DNA of 64,000 bases, taken from the NCBI GenBank assembly GCA_031548365.1, contig JAVBRD010000016.1, positions 1-64,000 on the forward strand. The letters are read 5' to 3'. This document shows, piece after piece, positions 1-8,784 of this stretch. Below the pieces are notes generated by a model. That model did no database searches and was not told where the DNA came from. It saw only the letters and a program-made list of their open reading frames with translations. Made by a program: the position numbers and the translations under genes. The stretch is from JAVBRD01 sp031548365. Lineage in GTDB: Bacteria; Bacillota; Clostridia; Christensenellales; UBA1750. Positions within the stretch are counted from its first letter, which is position 1; each line of letters starts with the position of its first letter.

Positions 1-1
1 C

Positions 2-1099
2 CGGAAGCGTAGATTCCGGGACAATGATATCCCCGAGCGAATTTTTGACGAGATCCTGCGACAAGCCATCCAGAAAGGGCTTGTCGCGGGTAAAGTACTG
101 TACACCGATTCGACGCACGTCAAAGCCAAAGCGAACAAACACAAAAAGCAAACAGTGACGGTCCAGCTCACCCCCAAGGAGTACCTCGAAGAACTGGACG
201 CGGCCATAGACACAGAGCGGGAGTGCATAGGCAAAAAGCCATTTGACAGAGACGACGACCCGCCTGATCCGCCGGAGCGTGAAATCCAGCAAAGCACAAC
301 GGACCCGGAGAGCGGACAACTGCACAAAGAAGGCAAACCGGATGGGTTCCACTACAGTGAACACCGAACAGTGGATAGTCGGTGCAACGTGGTGGTAAAT
401 GTTCGCGTGACGGCAGCCAACGTCAATGATGTAGATCCGGTACCGCAGATACTGGATGACCTCAAGCGGCGGCTGGGAGCGCTGCCCGAGTACATGGGCC
501 TGGACGCGGGGTATCACAACGCGCGGACAGCGCACCAGTTGGTCAAACGCGGAATCCAAGGGGTGATCGGCTACCGGCGTCACACGCACGCCGGCGAGCA
601 TTTCGGAAAGTATCGCTTCACTTATGATGCGGAGCGCAACGTTTACATTTGCCCAACCCAGCACGTCCTTGAACACAAGACCACGAATCGCAGCGGGTAC
701 CGTGAGTATTATAGCGACCACAAGGTGTGCGCGGTCTGTCCTCACCGCGCACAGTGCTTCAGCGACAAGGCAACGCGGCGTCAGGTACAGCGCCACATCT
801 GGCAAGATGATTTGGAGCAGATCACATGCTTCACCAAATCGCCAAGAGGACGGGTTCTGTACAAAATGCGAAAGGAAACGATTGAACCGTCCTTTGCTGA
901 AGCCAAAGATAACCACGGATTCCGATGTGCTCGCATGATTGGCCTTGCCAACATGACAGAGCAGTCTTACCTGACCGCAGCGGTCCAAAACACGAAAAGA
1001 ATCGCACGCTTTTTCTTTCTATTATCGGCTTTTCTCATTTTCGGGTACGCTCAAAGGCACCTCTCGCCTTCGCGTGAGGTGCCTTTGTCGGCAAACTGA
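2..1099 (+). CDS. IS1182-family transposase, 5'-truncated by window edge
   Basis: DDE transposase moving an IS1182-type insertion sequence. The frame is open from the first bases of the window to the TGA at 1097-1099, so at least 365 residues are present and the N-terminus lies outside. The first acidic residue is in YTDSTHVKAKAN (about 97-132), the second in GLDAGYH, and the catalytic Glu in RKETIEPSFAEAKD near the C-terminus; a CxxC-type zinc-ribbon segment (VCAVCPHRAQC) lies between the last two. This order and spacing is typical of the family. There is no internal frameshift, so the copy could be active if its 5' end is intact. The outer inverted repeat of the IS could not be identified. 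Confidence 0.93.
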   Translation, partial: RKRRFRDNDIPERIFDEILRQAIQKGLVAGKVLYTDSTHVKAKANKHKKQTVTVQLTPKEYLEELDAAIDTERECIGKKPFDRDDDPPDPPEREIQQSTTDPESGQLHKEGKPDGFHYSEHRTVDSRCNVVVNVRVTAANVNDVDPVPQILDDLKRRLGALPEYMGLDAGYHNARTAHQLVKRGIQGVIGYRRHTHAGEHFGKYRFTYDAERNVYICPTQHVLEHKTTNRSGYREYYSDHKVCAVCPHRAQCFSDKATRRQVQRHIWQDDLEQITCFTKSPRGRVLYKMRKETIEPSFAEAKDNHGFRCARMIGLANMTEQSYLTAAVQNTKRIARFFFLLSAFLIFGYAQRHLSPSREVPLSAN

Positions 1100-1126
1100 G
1101 ACGAACGTTCAAAAGCGTTCGTCTTT
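1053..1126 (+). terminator. Two hairpins at the 3' end of the transposase
   Basis: A perfect 11-bp inverted repeat (AAAGGCACCTC at 1053-1063 with GAGGTGCCTTT at 1076-1086) overlaps the last transposase codons. A second 8-bp stem (GACGAACG 1100-1107, CGTTCGTC 1116-1123) follows the stop and is trailed by TTTG. Either could end transposase transcription or form part of the IS end; the sequence does not decide. Confidence 0.5.
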
Positions 1127-1446
1127 GTGTTTCATCATCCCCATCGCCATCACCTTCCCGGCGCTCACATCCATGATGACGGACAGCAAGGGGGTGGCGC
1201 ATCTTCCACGCGAAGCGCGGCGCTAAGCGGGCATGCTGCGCGCAACCTCCCGCCATGCGCGGATGTTACCCCGCGCCATGCCGTCCCGGTTTCGGCCGAT
1301 TGCTTGCCATACGCGCGGTAAAAGACGCACAGCGACCGTTTTTTGGGTATGGCCAAAATTGACCTTAGATCCAAAAGCGCGCCGCGCGTATGGATAAACC
1401 CTGTGATGCGTGCGCTTCTACCGCGAGACGTTGCGATTTTCGCCAA

Positions 1447-1474
1447 TTGACACTTGTGTCCGCTGAGGTATACT
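1447..1474 (+). promoter_or_regulatory. SigA-type promoter of the first importer operon
   Basis: TTGACA at 1447-1452 and TATACT at 1469-1474 are separated by 16 bp, close to the housekeeping consensus. It stands 59 bp upstream of the first permease start. The rest of the gap from 1127 holds no convincing gene; the short reading frames there lack ribosome sites. Confidence 0.75.
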
Positions 1475-1532
1475 GAATCCACATTGTATGTCAACTTTAC
1501 TATATTTCACTGCTTTTTTTGGGAGGGATAAC

Positions 1533-2450
1533 ATGCGCAGGGGGCACATTCGCTGGAGCAGCGTCATCAACACGAGTCAATTGTACCTGATGGCCCTGCC
1601 GGCCATCGCGTATTACGCGCTCTTCCACTATAAGCCAATGTACGGCATCATCCTTGCCTTCAAAGACTACAAAGCGATGCAGGGCATTTGGGGCAGCGCG
1701 TGGATTGGCTTTGAGCATTTTACGCGGCTGTTTTCCTCGTACTGGTTTCCTGTGCTGCTGACCAACACGCTGACGCTCAGCGTACTGGGACTGGTGGTCG
1801 GTTTTCCGTTCCCGATCTTTCTGGCGCTCTCGCTCAACGAGGTCGCGGGCTCGCGTTTCAGAAAACTGGTCCAGACTGTCACCTACGCGCCGCACTTCAT
1901 TTCGGTGGTGGTCGTCTGCGGCATCATCACGCTTTTCCTCTCCCCCGACTTTGGCGTGGTGAACAACCTGCTCAAGCTGCTCGGGTTAACGGAACCGATC
2001 TATTTCATGCAGCAGGGCCGCATGTTCAAGTGGATCTACGTGATCTCCGGCGTGTGGCAGAACGCGGGCTGGAACTCCATTATCTACTTCGCAGCGCTCT
2101 CGGGCGTGGATCCCGCCCTGCTGGAAGTTGCCCAGATTGACGGCGCTTCGCGTTTGCAGCGCATCATCTACATCAATCTTCCCGCCATCATGCCGACCAT
2201 TGTCATCCTGCTCATCCTCAACTGCGGATCGCTCCTGTCCGTCGGCTATGAAAAGGTGTACCTGCTCCAAAATCAGGCAACCCTGACGTATTCGGAGGTC
2301 ATCTCCACCTACGTTTACAAAGTTGGCCTGGAGAAACTGGACTATGGTTTCGCCACGGCGGTCGGACTCTTCAATTCCTTGGTCAACTGCACGCTGCTTG
2401 TCACCGTCAACGCTATATCCAGGCGTTTGGGTGAGACGGGGCTGTTCTGA
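1533..2450 (+). CDS. Carbohydrate ABC importer permease, LplB/YteP type
   Basis: Inner-membrane permease of a CUT1-type sugar importer (305 aa). The ATG at 1533 is chosen because GGGAGGG (1521-1527) stands 5 nt before it; an in-frame ATG at 1488 has no such site. The N-terminal segment with KPMYGIILAFKDYK is the signature of the LplB/YteP family, about six membrane segments follow, and the EAA loop (QIDGASR...INLPAIMPT) that docks the ATPase lies around residues 210-230. It is followed 31 bp later by a partner LplC-type permease and then the solute-binding lipoprotein. No ATPase gene is in the cluster, so a shared MsmX-type ATPase encoded elsewhere is likely, as is usual for this family. The substrate is probably an oligosaccharide; the sequence does not say which. 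Confidence 0.93.
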   Translation: MRRGHIRWSSVINTSQLYLMALPAIAYYALFHYKPMYGIILAFKDYKAMQGIWGSAWIGFEHFTRLFSSYWFPVLLTNTLTLSVLGLVVGFPFPIFLALSLNEVAGSRFRKLVQTVTYAPHFISVVVVCGIITLFLSPDFGVVNNLLKLLGLTEPIYFMQQGRMFKWIYVISGVWQNAGWNSIIYFAALSGVDPALLEVAQIDGASRLQRIIYINLPAIMPTIVILLILNCGSLLSVGYEKVYLLQNQATLTYSEVISTYVYKVGLEKLDYGFATAVGLFNSLVNCTLLVTVNAISRRLGETGLF

Positions 2451-2481
2451 GCACATGGAGCTTATATGAGGGAGGTGCGGC

Positions 2482-3381
2482 ATGAACCGATCGATGCGGA
2501 GGCCCGCGATGTTTGACGTCATCAATACCGCGATGCTGACCGTCGTGCTTCTTTTGGTCCTCTACCCGCTGATCTACATTCTCAGCGCCTCCTTCAGCGA
2601 TCCGGACTACATGTACAACGGGCAGATGTGGCTGTATCCCATGGGCTTTACGCTCGACGGGTATCACCGCATTCTCAGGTACGCCGATCTGTGGATGGGT
2701 TACGGCAACACCATCCTTTACACCGTGGGCGGTACGCTGCTCAACCTGGCCGTCACGCTTCCCTGCGCCTATGTGCTTTCGCGCAAAGACTTCGCGGCCC
2801 GCAACCTCCTGATGACGCTGTTCATCATCACCATGTACATCGGCGGCGGGCTGATCCCCACGTACCTGAATCTGGTGCAGCTAAAGCTCATCAACACGCG
2901 CACGCTCATGCTGATCACGGGCCTAACGTCGACATACAACATCATCATCAGCCGCACATTCTTTCAAAGCACCATTCCCTCCGAACTGCAGGAAGCCGCG
3001 ACAATCGACGGCTGCACAAACTTCGGTATTTTTACGCGCATTGTGCTGCCGCTGTCCAAGGCCATCATCGCCGTCATGGCGCTTTACTTCGCCATCGGCC
3101 ACTGGAACGACTATTTTAACGCCATGATCGCGCTTCGCACGCGCGCGCTTTTTCCGCTCCAGCTCATCTTGCGCGAGATCCTCGTTCAGAGCCAAATCAG
3201 CGCGGAAATGCTCGTGAGCGCCGATGTCGACACCATTGACGCGCTGCTGGAGAAGCAGAAAATTGCCAACCAGCTCAAGTACGGCGTGATTGTCGTCTCC
3301 GCGTTTCCGCTGCTGGTGATCTATCCGCTTTTACAACGTTTCTTTGTGCAAGGGGTGCTCATCGGTTCGGTCAAGGGTTGA
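2482..3381 (+). CDS. Carbohydrate ABC importer permease, LplC/YtcP type
   Basis: Second permease (299 aa) of the heterodimeric membrane channel. GGGAGGTG ends a few bases before the ATG at 2482. The EAA loop (AATIDGCTN...IVLPLSKA) sits near residues 170-190, and the C-terminus (FPLLVIYPLLQRFFVQGVLIGSVKG region) is the typical LplC ending. It lies between permease B and the lipoprotein in one transcription unit. Confidence 0.93.
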   Translation: MNRSMRRPAMFDVINTAMLTVVLLLVLYPLIYILSASFSDPDYMYNGQMWLYPMGFTLDGYHRILRYADLWMGYGNTILYTVGGTLLNLAVTLPCAYVLSRKDFAARNLLMTLFIITMYIGGGLIPTYLNLVQLKLINTRTLMLITGLTSTYNIIISRTFFQSTIPSELQEAATIDGCTNFGIFTRIVLPLSKAIIAVMALYFAIGHWNDYFNAMIALRTRALFPLQLILREILVQSQISAEMLVSADVDTIDALLEKQKIANQLKYGVIVVSAFPLLVIYPLLQRFFVQGVLIGSVKG

Positions 3382-3434
3382 TCGCTTCGTTTGTAACGGT
3401 CGATTCCGTTATAATAACGTCAAGGAGGAACCAC

Positions 3435-5141
3435 ATGAAAAGGCATCGTAAACTGGTAAGGGTTCTTGCGCTGGCGATTGCCTGTCTGCTGCTCGCCGCG
3501 GGATGCTCCGCGCCCGCAGCCACCCCGGCACCCGCCGCTGCAACACCGGCGCCCGCGGCGCCCTCTCCCGCGCCCGCGGCGGCCACGCCGGCACCCGCAG
3601 CAGCCGTCCCCGCCGCGCCCTCTCCCGCGCCCGTAACGCCCGCGGCAACTCCCGGCAACTTCAACGAGACCGGCTACCCCATCGTCAAGGACAAAATCAC
3701 GCTGACCATCAGCGGGTCGCGCTCGAATTTCTGCCCCGCCTGGAAAGACCTGATCATGATGAAGGACATCGAGGAGATGTTCAACATCGTGCTGGACTGC
3801 AAGGAATACTCGGCGGAAGAGTGGAAAGTACAAAAAGGCCTCCTGTTCGCGTCGGGCGACCTGCCCGATCTGTTCGTCGGTGCAGGGTTTTCCCTGAGCG
3901 AGGCCGCCGACTATGGCGCGCAGGGCTTCCTGCTGCCGCTCAACGACTTGATCAGCAAGTACGGCGTCAACACCAAGGTCGTGTTCGGCAAAAACAACGA
4001 AATGGAGCGCATGTGCACGAGCGGCGACGGTAATATTTACACGCTCGTGGAAGGCAGCGCCATCCCCGCCAACATGGCCAACCGCAACTGGATCAACGCC
4101 AAGTGGATAGAGCGCGTGGGCAAGACCTACCCCAAGACGCTGGATGAGCTCTACGACCTGAGCGCCGCGTTTAAGAACGAGGACGCAAACGGCAACGGCG
4201 ACAAAACAGACGAGCTCCCGATCTCCAGCCGCGTGCTGGACGAGGTCGTCATCAACGCGCTGGGCATGCCGATTCGCGGCTACAACGGCATGAGCATGTT
4301 CATCAACAACGGCGCGCCGTCCCTGGCGTGCACCGACGAACGCTTCAAAGTGTATCTGGAGTGGATGCGGAAGTTCTACGCCGACGGCCTGCTGGACTCC
4401 GCCGCGTTCATCCAGACTGGCGAGGAACTCAACGCGAAAATCGCCCAGGGACGCGTCGGCGCGTATACCGCCCCCGCCCCGTGGCTTTATGAGAAGCCCG
4501 AGACCGCTTTTGATTTTGTGTACTTCGGCGGCCTCACTTCCGCGCAGAACACCAAACCCACCATCGGCGCGACCACCGGCCTGGTCGCCTCCGGCAGGGT
4601 GGCCATCACCACCAAGAACAAGCTGCCGGCTGAGACGTTCCGGCTCATTGACTACTTCTACTCCGACGAAGGCTCCACGTTTGGCTTCATCGGCAGAGAA
4701 GACGTCGGCTGGAAGTGGGACGACAAGGCCAAGGGCACCTGGAATCGCGTGCTGCCCGATGGCTGGACCGATTCCGACGAGGCTTACCGCAACGGCAAGC
4801 TCATCCTCAACGGCTGGAACATCTACCGTGACACTGAATGGAAGCTCTTCACACCCACGGGCAACAACGTCTGGCTGTACGACAAGTACACCGAAGGCGC
4901 GGTGCCTTACTTCACGCCCGTCTTCCCCACCGTGACGCTCACCGCGGACGAGCAAAAACGCATCTCCACGCTCTCCACCGACCTCGACAGCTACGTGGGC
5001 GACGCCGTGGCCCGCTTCGTGCTGGGCGAAACCGACTTGGGCGCGGGCTGGGACAGCTTCCAGAAAACGCTTGTTGACATGGGCGTGGGCGAGGTCGTCA
5101 AGATCAACACGGACGCTTACAATCGGTTCATGGGCAAGTAG
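3435..5141 (+). CDS. Extracellular solute-binding lipoprotein, LplA type
   Basis: Sugar-capturing lipoprotein of the importer (568 aa). The ATG at 3435 follows AAGGAGG (3423-3428) at normal spacing. The signal peptide is positively charged and hydrophobic and ends in the lipobox LAAGC, so Cys24 would be lipidated. An Ala/Pro-rich linker (about residues 25-75) separates the anchor from the binding domain. The body has the features of family-1 solute-binding proteins, including a helix with LPDLFVGAG and the C-terminal YNRFMGK ending. A TATAAT at 3410-3415 within an AACGG/CCGTT repeat may boost expression of this gene over the permeases, but no good -35 box is visible. Confidence 0.92.
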   Translation: MKRHRKLVRVLALAIACLLLAAGCSAPAATPAPAAATPAPAAPSPAPAAATPAPAAAVPAAPSPAPVTPAATPGNFNETGYPIVKDKITLTISGSRSNFCPAWKDLIMMKDIEEMFNIVLDCKEYSAEEWKVQKGLLFASGDLPDLFVGAGFSLSEAADYGAQGFLLPLNDLISKYGVNTKVVFGKNNEMERMCTSGDGNIYTLVEGSAIPANMANRNWINAKWIERVGKTYPKTLDELYDLSAAFKNEDANGNGDKTDELPISSRVLDEVVINALGMPIRGYNGMSMFINNGAPSLACTDERFKVYLEWMRKFYADGLLDSAAFIQTGEELNAKIAQGRVGAYTAPAPWLYEKPETAFDFVYFGGLTSAQNTKPTIGATTGLVASGRVAITTKNKLPAETFRLIDYFYSDEGSTFGFIGREDVGWKWDDKAKGTWNRVLPDGWTDSDEAYRNGKLILNGWNIYRDTEWKLFTPTGNNVWLYDKYTEGAVPYFTPVFPTVTLTADEQKRISTLSTDLDSYVGDAVARFVLGETDLGAGWDSFQKTLVDMGVGEVVKINTDAYNRFMGK

Positions 5142-5154
5142 TCAGGCATTGCGT

Positions 5155-5197
5155 CGGTGGGGCACCGCGCGCTGCAGCGCGCGGCGCCCCACCGTTT
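5155..5197 (+). terminator. Hairpin after the solute-binding protein gene
   Basis: CGGTGGGGC (5155-5163) pairs with GCCCCACCG (5186-5194), enclosing a second stem CCGCGCGC/GCGCGCGG; only TTT follows. It probably gives partial termination before the regulator gene. Confidence 0.65.
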
Positions 5198-5250
5198 AGC
5201 GGCACGGCGGTCTCACGGCGCGTTGGATCGGCTTGCGAAAGAGGCGGCAT

Positions 5251-7455
5251 ATGAAGCTAAGCTATATCAAGAGATTTTTCCTGTCATATGTCTTGATCCT
5301 CATCCCCAGCTTCGTCGTTTTTTGGGCATTCGCGTCGGGGGTGCTTGCTTTGCTGCGCGGCGACGCGCAAAGCGTCATGCAAAACCAGGCCGACGTCATG
5401 ATGAACCGATTTGACGTCCAGGCGCAGACTTTCGAGCTCTCCAGCATGACCCTGAGCCTCAACACCGATATCACGCTCCAAAAATTGTCGCCAAGCCGCA
5501 CGAGCGCCATCCGCTGCGTGCAAACGCTGCACAACATCAAGACATACGACGCGTTTATCTCCGATGTGTTCATCAGCATGGACGGCAAAAGCTACTACTC
5601 CTCCTCCGGCATGAGCAGCGCCAACACCTACGCGCGCAGCATCATGCGGCTCACCGACCCTGATGAGGTTCAGGAGTTCGCGCGCATCGCGGCGGACATG
5701 ACGGGCAAGGACATGCGGATTTTCACTTCTGCGAACAGCGCGTATCTTCTCTTTCACCACTTCATGCCCGCCAACCGGGGATACGAGCAAATTTCCGTGA
5801 ACTTCACCGTGGACCTTTCCTCGCTGACCGCGCTGATGGACGAGGTCTCGCGCGGGCGCGGCGCATACGTGGGCATACGCCTGCCCAACGGCCAGGGAGC
5901 GGTTTTCATGGAGGAAAATGGCCATTTCACGTTCCGCAAGGACCTCTCCCTCTCCGCGCTGCCCGATGCCGCGTATGGCTACGCGCGGACAGAGGCGAGG
6001 TCGGAGCGCACCGGTGTCGCGTTTACCCTTTGCGCGGACTCCACGATCGTTTATGGAAACATCGTCAGGCTGCAAATCGCTTCCAGCGCGCTGATCGCCG
6101 TCATCCTGCTGGTGGCGCTGCTGGCTTCCTACCGCTTCAGCAAGCAAAACGCCGCGCCTATACAGCAGATACTGCGCGCGTTAACGGCCGGCGCGGATAA
6201 GTCGCTGGGAACAAACCATGCCGATGAAAAGCTCGACGAGCTCGCGACCATCCGCAAGATGATCAGCAACACCGTGGATGAAAACAAGCGCATGCAATCC
6301 GTCGTCAAGAGCGCGCGGCGGATGATCTCGGAGCAGACCATGCTGCTTTTGCTCAACGACCTGTCTCTGGATGGGGAGGACATGAGCGGGCCGCTGAACG
6401 ACGGCATCGGCGAAGGATGCTACTGCGTGGCGCTCATCTGCCTGCACAACCTCTCCAGCATGCCCTCCGAGCGCGCCGGCGAGTGCTACGCCAAGCTGTG
6501 CGAACTGCCGGATTGCCGCTTGAGCTGCCGGGAGACCATCAGCGGAAGGCCTGTGATCGGCGTGCTGTACGGCCTGCCCGATCACGACAAGCAGCGCATC
6601 AACCGCGAGGACTTCGGCAAAAGGATCGGCCATGTGTGCGAAACGTTTGATCTGGAGCCGGCGCTGGTGTGCATGAGCCGGGCGCACGAGGACAGGCGCG
6701 ACGTAGGGAAAGCGCACTTGGAAGCGGTGTATGTCCTGAACTCCTGCCTTTCCCGCCCTCGCGGCAAAAACGTGGTTCTTTTTGAGCATGTCGTGGCCTT
6801 TGACCTCTCCGCCGCCGCGCTATCGCGGGAAGAATCAGAGGAGTTCCGCGACGCGCTCGCCTCCCGCGACCGAGAGCGGATCGACGAGATTTTCAACGGT
6901 TTCATGGCGCAAAACGAGCGAAAAGAACGCGGCGCGGCGGTCAAGACCTCCTTCCGCTATGTCCTGCTCAACTCTACGCTCCACTTCCTGATGGGCTTAA
7001 GTTACGGGCAAGAGTTCTTCTCCGACGTACTGCGCACTGATTTGACCGATCCGGATGGTTTTGCGCGTAGCATGCGCCACATCTTCGACGCCATCTGCCG
7101 CGACCATCCCTCCCGCGTTCCCGCCCCTTTTCTGGCCATCGTCGATTACATCCGCGCCAACTACAAGGATCAAAACCTCAGCTTGGAGGGCGTGGCCGAG
7201 CATGTAGGGCTGACGGGAGCGTACGTAAGCCGCCTGTTCAAGGCGAAAACGGGCAAGCGCTATATCGATCACGTCACCGAAATCCGCATGAAAGAAGCCA
7301 TGCGTTTATTGTCCAACACGACCCTGCCGCTAAAAGAGATCACCCAGGCGGTCGGCTACGCGGACGCCGCGTCCTTCCATAAAAAGTTCACATCGCTGTA
7401 TGGCATGAGCCCGAGCAAATACCGCGAGATCAACCGGCAGACCCCACCGCAATAA
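5251..7455 (+). CDS. AraC-family regulator with extracytoplasmic sensor (YesN-like)
   Basis: Membrane-bound transcription regulator (734 aa) likely controlling the adjacent importer. The ATG at 5251 is preferred over a TTG at 5233 because GAAAGAGG (5237-5244) is 6 nt upstream. One membrane segment lies near residues 8-33 and another near 268-295, enclosing an extracytoplasmic sensor of about 235 residues. A linker region follows and the last 110 residues are an AraC DNA-binding domain with two helix-turn-helix units (LSLEGVAEHVGLTGAYVSRLFK and LKEITQAVGYADAASFHKKF). This arrangement is shared with YesN-like regulators found next to LplABC-type importers. The ligand is unknown. Confidence 0.88.
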   Translation: MKLSYIKRFFLSYVLILIPSFVVFWAFASGVLALLRGDAQSVMQNQADVMMNRFDVQAQTFELSSMTLSLNTDITLQKLSPSRTSAIRCVQTLHNIKTYDAFISDVFISMDGKSYYSSSGMSSANTYARSIMRLTDPDEVQEFARIAADMTGKDMRIFTSANSAYLLFHHFMPANRGYEQISVNFTVDLSSLTALMDEVSRGRGAYVGIRLPNGQGAVFMEENGHFTFRKDLSLSALPDAAYGYARTEARSERTGVAFTLCADSTIVYGNIVRLQIASSALIAVILLVALLASYRFSKQNAAPIQQILRALTAGADKSLGTNHADEKLDELATIRKMISNTVDENKRMQSVVKSARRMISEQTMLLLLNDLSLDGEDMSGPLNDGIGEGCYCVALICLHNLSSMPSERAGECYAKLCELPDCRLSCRETISGRPVIGVLYGLPDHDKQRINREDFGKRIGHVCETFDLEPALVCMSRAHEDRRDVGKAHLEAVYVLNSCLSRPRGKNVVLFEHVVAFDLSAAALSREESEEFRDALASRDRERIDEIFNGFMAQNERKERGAAVKTSFRYVLLNSTLHFLMGLSYGQEFFSDVLRTDLTDPDGFARSMRHIFDAICRDHPSRVPAPFLAIVDYIRANYKDQNLSLEGVAEHVGLTGAYVSRLFKAKTGKRYIDHVTEIRMKEAMRLLSNTTLPLKEITQAVGYADAASFHKKFTSLYGMSPSKYREINRQTPPQ

Positions 7456-7483
7456 GGCGCGCAGCGCCGAGGAGGATGTAGTT

Positions 7484-8770
7484 ATGGATTTTTACGCCGA
7501 AGCGCGGCAGACCCCCGTAAAGGACAGCTATGACGTCATTGTTGTAGGCGGCGGCCCGGCCGGGTTCGGTGCCGCGGTGGCCGCGGGCCGCAAAGGCGCG
7601 CGCACGCTGCTCATTGAGCGGTTCGGGTGCATGGGCGGCATGTGGACCACCGGTCTGGTCAATCCGCTGTTCGATTTTGAAAACAAGGGCGGCATCGTGG
7701 GCGAACTGACCGACCGCATTGACGCGATGGGGCAAAGCACGAGGAGCGGCTACCCCTACTACACCTTCGACTTTGAGACCATGAAGCTGCTTCTGGACCG
7801 CATGACCGTGGCCGCGGGCGTGGAAATCCTTTTTCACACCTACTTTTGCGACGTGATGCAGGAGGGAGACGCGATCAGAGGCGTCATCGTCGAAAACAAG
7901 AGCGGGCGCGCGGCGTACCGTGCCAAAGTGGTCATTGACGCAACCGGTGACGGCGACGTCGCCGCGCGCGGGGGCGCGCCCTGGTCCATGGGCCGCAAGG
8001 CGGACGGCATGGCGCAGCCCATGACGCTCATGTTCAAGATCGGGAACCTCGACTACGTGCAAAACTACCCCAACCCCTTCGGCAAGGGAACGGAGCTGTT
8101 TTATCTGATGAAACGCGCGGTGGAATACGCCGGAATCGACTACGAGTTCAACTTCGAGCGGCCCTGCCTTTTGCGTTTGCCCGGCCAGCATGTGGGTGTG
8201 ATGCAGATGACGCACATCCGCAACAAGTCGGCCCTTGACCCCAGGGAGCTCTCCGCGGCCGAGATCGAGGGCCGGGAGCTCGTAGCGGAAGCCATGCGCT
8301 TCCTCACGACCCACTTGCAGCAATTCGAGCACGCGCAGCTGGAGCAGACCGCGTCCATGATCGGTGTACGCGAAACGCGCCGCGTACACGGCATGTACGA
8401 ACTGACGCTCGAGGACATGGTGGCGGGCCGCCGCTTCGAGGACGGCTTTTGCATATGCACCTTCGGCGTGGACATCCACCAGCCGGATGGCAAATCGCAG
8501 GAGGACAACGTTCGGCACGCCATCAAGCCCTACCACATCCCCTACCGCAGCCTGGTGCCGCAAAAGATCAAGAACGTGCTGCTCGCGGGCCGGTGCATCT
8601 CCGGCAGCTTCGAGGCGCACGCTTCCTACCGCGTGACGGGCGACTGCGCGGCCATGGGTCAGGCCGCCGGCACGGCAGCGGCCATGAGCATTGAAAAGGG
8701 CATCTCCCCCGACGCTCTGGACGGCTGTTTGGTGGCCCGTCAAATGGCCAAGGACGGCGCGAAAATGTAG
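7484..8770 (+). CDS. FAD-dependent oxidoreductase (FAD_oxidored family), copy 1
   Basis: Flavoprotein of 428 aa with an N-terminal dinucleotide-binding motif (VVGGGPAGFGAA, residues about 14-25) and a second glycine-rich FAD contact (IDATGDGDVAARGGAPW). The C-terminal LLAGRCISGSFEAHASYRVTGDCAAMGQAAG segment is typical of the FAD_oxidored (PF12831) group. GAGGAGG stands before the ATG at 7484, 28 bp after the regulator stop. The reaction is not known for this family; oxidation or dehydration of a sugar or sugar acid imported by the upstream transporter is a guess from context. Only 14 bp separate it from a close paralogue. Confidence 0.87.
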   Translation: MDFYAEARQTPVKDSYDVIVVGGGPAGFGAAVAAGRKGARTLLIERFGCMGGMWTTGLVNPLFDFENKGGIVGELTDRIDAMGQSTRSGYPYYTFDFETMKLLLDRMTVAAGVEILFHTYFCDVMQEGDAIRGVIVENKSGRAAYRAKVVIDATGDGDVAARGGAPWSMGRKADGMAQPMTLMFKIGNLDYVQNYPNPFGKGTELFYLMKRAVEYAGIDYEFNFERPCLLRLPGQHVGVMQMTHIRNKSALDPRELSAAEIEGRELVAEAMRFLTTHLQQFEHAQLEQTASMIGVRETRRVHGMYELTLEDMVAGRRFEDGFCICTFGVDIHQPDGKSQEDNVRHAIKPYHIPYRSLVPQKIKNVLLAGRCISGSFEAHASYRVTGDCAAMGQAAGTAAAMSIEKGISPDALDGCLVARQMAKDGAKM

Positions 8771-8784
8771 CGGAGGCGAACAAT

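Noticed and set aside
3420..4955. Long antisense open frames opposite importer genes (also 7430-8884, 43474-45279, 57252-59024)
   Set aside because: They mirror GC-rich coding genes, have no ribosome sites or recognisable domains, and the opposite frames are clearly real.
5233..5250. TTG start for the first AraC regulator
   Set aside because: The ATG at 5251 has the better-placed ribosome site.
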